Source: Rotaria socialis (lineage: Eukaryota; Rotifera; Eurotatoria; Philodinida; Philodinidae). Taken from it: 64,000 nt of DNA. Both the position numbers and the translations under genes were made by a program. Shown here piece after piece: positions 61,931-64,000 of this stretch. The stretch is taken from the NCBI GenBank assembly GCA_905331475.1, contig CAJNYU010002478.1, positions 248,001 through 312,000 of the forward strand, given 5' to 3'. Under the pieces are notes generated by a model. The model did not search any database and had not been told where the DNA came from. It was given only the letters and a program-made list of their open reading frames with translations. Position 1 is the first letter of the stretch. Each line of letters opens with the position of its first letter.

Positions 61931-64000
61931 ATGGGTTGTTGTTTTTCAAAAAAAGATCTATTACAACCGGCCTCCGAACTCAAAGATATCAACATACAAA
62001 TTTTGAATAAATCAAAAGATGGTCCAACTACTTCAGAAAACCGTACCAGTAAATCCAATCCAAATGGTTTGTTTACTCATTCATTTTACGATAAAGAAAT
62101 CCCGATTTCAACTTGGATTGAGTGAATCAAAGTAGTTTTGATTCATTTTGGTAGATGGATACGTCACGAAAAGATGCTTTAATAATAATAATAATATAAT
62201 CTTTAGACGACAGGATCCCATGACTATTGTTTTTGACTTAAGAAAATAGTTTCTGTCTTTATTTTTATTTTTGAAAAAAGCGTTTTCAATGATGGATAAT
62301 TGAAAAATGATAAGGAACTACCTTGTGACTCTGTATTATTTTTTCCTCTTATATTTCAGTTTTCGATAAAAACTTTATTTCAAATTTGAATTTATATCTA
62401 GCCGAAATAAAATTCAAAGTAAACTAATTCGTGTAACAAATTTTAGAATTCTTTTTTCTTTAGTGCCCAGTAGACATTCTACTTTTGATATCTGCATATT
62501 TCAGCAGCATCAATGTAACAGGGATTATATCTTGACTTAACTTCACCTTCATGTCAATAATTAGAAATTATGGTTTTATCGAAAAAATGGCACCAGAAGC
62601 GAGGAATGCAGTATCTTAGTCTAATTCCCACTAATAAACGAGTTCTGGCATTTATAATTTTTTTCCGAGTCAAAGATACTCTCTTTGGCTGCTCTAAAAG
62701 CGGTTAGCTTGGAAGTTTCGATTCATCTGTATGACCTTCATAGACATTGCTTGTTAAGAAATAAGAAAAAAACCCAATTTTTTTTTGTACTGAAAGAAAT
62801 CTATGATAGCTATAATGCGAGTGTCCATGAGTTTGAAATTAGAAAAAAAATCTGAGGTCTTTTTTTATGATTTAAAAAACTAAAATCAGCTCAAATGTTC
62901 ATTGTAGTAGAGAGATTCTGTTAGTTATATACCATCTAGTTATTTTTTGTCTTCTCTTTATAAATACATCGATTTATTACTAATAGGTACTGAAAACATC
63001 CGATCAAAACAACCAGGCGGCACTGATAAAGTCTATGTAGCTATATATGATTATGATGCACGTACCGATGAAGATCTAACATTTCGTGTTGGCGATTTAC
63101 TTCTTATTCTTGACGATAGGTATAATTGATTTCATTCTAATTTTTGAAAACAAAATTCTTGGTACACATTATTTTTTATAGTCAAAATGATTGGTGGCTT
63201 GCTAAACATTATAATAGTGGTTTAAAAGGGTACATTCCAGCTCTTTATGTTGCTCCACATGGCGGTCTTGATGTGAATGAGTAAATATCTTCATTTTGTT
63301 GTTCAATTAATCAAGAAAAATAATATTGGAATTTTTCCTTTTTTAAGATGGTTTCATAAAAATGTTCTTCGAAAAGAAGCTGAACGACTTTTATTGATAC
63401 CATCAAATCCACGTGGAACATATCTTGTTAGAAATTCAGAAAATGCTCCTGGTTAATTTTATATTCCAATTTAAATCTTCTGTTAATTGTTTTAATTTCA
63501 GGTCCCTATTCGTTATCTGTACGTGATGTAGACGAACAACGTGGTCCACATGTGAAACATTATAAAATTCGATATCCTGATCCAAAAATCGGTTATTATA
63601 TTGCAACTCGTCGTACATTCAAGACACTAGAAGAATTGATTGAACATTATTCAAGTAAATTTTGTTTTTATTGTGTGAATCATAATAATAAAATATTGTT
63701 GTTTTCTAATTAGAAAATTCTGATGGTCTCTGTTGTCAATTAACACTTCCATGTTCAAGACCAAAACCAACAACCTCAACAATATCGAAAGATGTTTGGG
63801 AAGTACCAAGAAATTCATTGCAATTTATAAAAAAACTTGGCCAAGGAATGTTTGGTAAAAATCGAATTTTCTTTTTTTAAACATTTTTTCATTTGAATTG
63901 GATTTTCAGGTGAAGTATGGGCTGGAAAATGGAATAATAAAATTGATGTTGCAATAAAAACAATGAAAGCTGGTACAATGTCAACAGAGGCTTTTGTTGA
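61931..64000 (+). CDS. Src-family tyrosine kinase, C-terminus off the right edge
   Basis: Non-receptor tyrosine kinase of the Src class. Exons so far: 61931-62066, 62987-63119, 63182-63280, 63348-63451, 63502-63654, 63714-63854, 63910->64000, all in phase. The N-terminus MGCCFSKK has Gly2 for myristoylation and Cys3/Cys4 for palmitoylation, so plasma-membrane attachment is expected. SH3 about residues 59-113 ([38 protein letters not shown]). SH2 about 123-210 ([34 protein letters not shown], with the phosphotyrosine-binding Arg; HYKIRY). Linker, then the kinase start [23 protein letters not shown] with an intact glycine loop and the ATP-binding Lys in VAIKTMKAG. The window ends about 20 residues later. 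The 920-bp first intron separates the unique region from SH3. Which family member (Src/Fyn/Yes class) cannot be decided here. Confidence 0.93.
62067..62986 (+). other. First intron of the Src-family gene
   Basis: The donor is GTTTGT after codon 45 and the acceptor TTACTAATAG. No nested feature; AT-rich. The in-frame read-through past the donor stops after about 20 codons, which supports the splice. Confidence 0.7.

Noticed and set aside
1..64000. CRISPR arrays, rRNA genes, bacterial-type operons or prophage
   Set aside because: No regularly spaced repeats, no rRNA-like blocks, and gene structure is eukaryotic throughout.

Overview
This is AT-rich animal DNA. Genes lie on both strands, introns have canonical GT..AG ends and are often only 50-75 bp, and intergenic gaps of several kilobases hold small inverted-repeat transposon remnants. 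I joined exons by eye, using splice sites, phase and homology. The gene set is metazoan: TMEM63/OSCA channel, discoidin domain receptor, Sex-comb-on-midleg, RBBP6, Src kinase, rhodopsin-like GPCR. It also holds a cellular RNA-dependent RNA polymerase, which most insects and vertebrates lack. Together with low GC, tiny introns, and splice-acceptor-like sequence directly before several start codons, this fits a bdelloid rotifer best. That is an inference; other RdRP-bearing invertebrates are possible.

Layout, left to right. 1-4684 (-): cellular RdRP of the RNAi pathway, cut by the left edge. 5.2-6.4 kb: two MITE-like elements side by side, each with a perfect 8-bp target duplication. 9.2-10.5 kb (-): small secreted-peptide precursor with a 5'UTR intron. 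11.2-13.25 kb: three more inverted-repeat elements in a row. 13.8-15.05 kb (-): CMSS1 followed after 37 bp by a NADAR/YbiA-like gene, an operon-like pair. 16.2-21.76 kb (-): TMEM63-like channel, 23 exons, one of 15 nt. 25.0-25.7 kb (-): small unknown membrane protein. 29.06-30.96 kb (+): two-exon GPCR. 31.2-35.24 kb (-): discoidin domain receptor with an unusual kinase domain, tail to tail with the GPCR. 35.3-42.1 kb: no convincing gene. 42.1-46.6 kb (-): Scm-type Polycomb protein (2 MBT, SLED, SAM). 49-53.5 kb: dense patch of palindromic repeats, one nested in another, around a decayed gene. 54.3-59.3 kb (+): RBBP6 homologue, 15 exons. 61.9-64.0 kb (+): Src-family kinase, cut by the right edge.

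Five multi-exon models close without frame errors: the summed exons are divisible by three and end at a stop (TMEM63 828 aa, GPCR 466 aa, DDR 820 aa, Scm 611 aa, RBBP6 941 aa). Apart from the CMSS1/NADAR pair, neighbours do not look co-regulated and the gene order looks like ordinary animal synteny. The most notable points are the RdRP, the operon-like pair with acceptor-AUG junctions, the divergent DDR kinase, the 15-nt microexon, and several small transposons datable by their intact target duplications.
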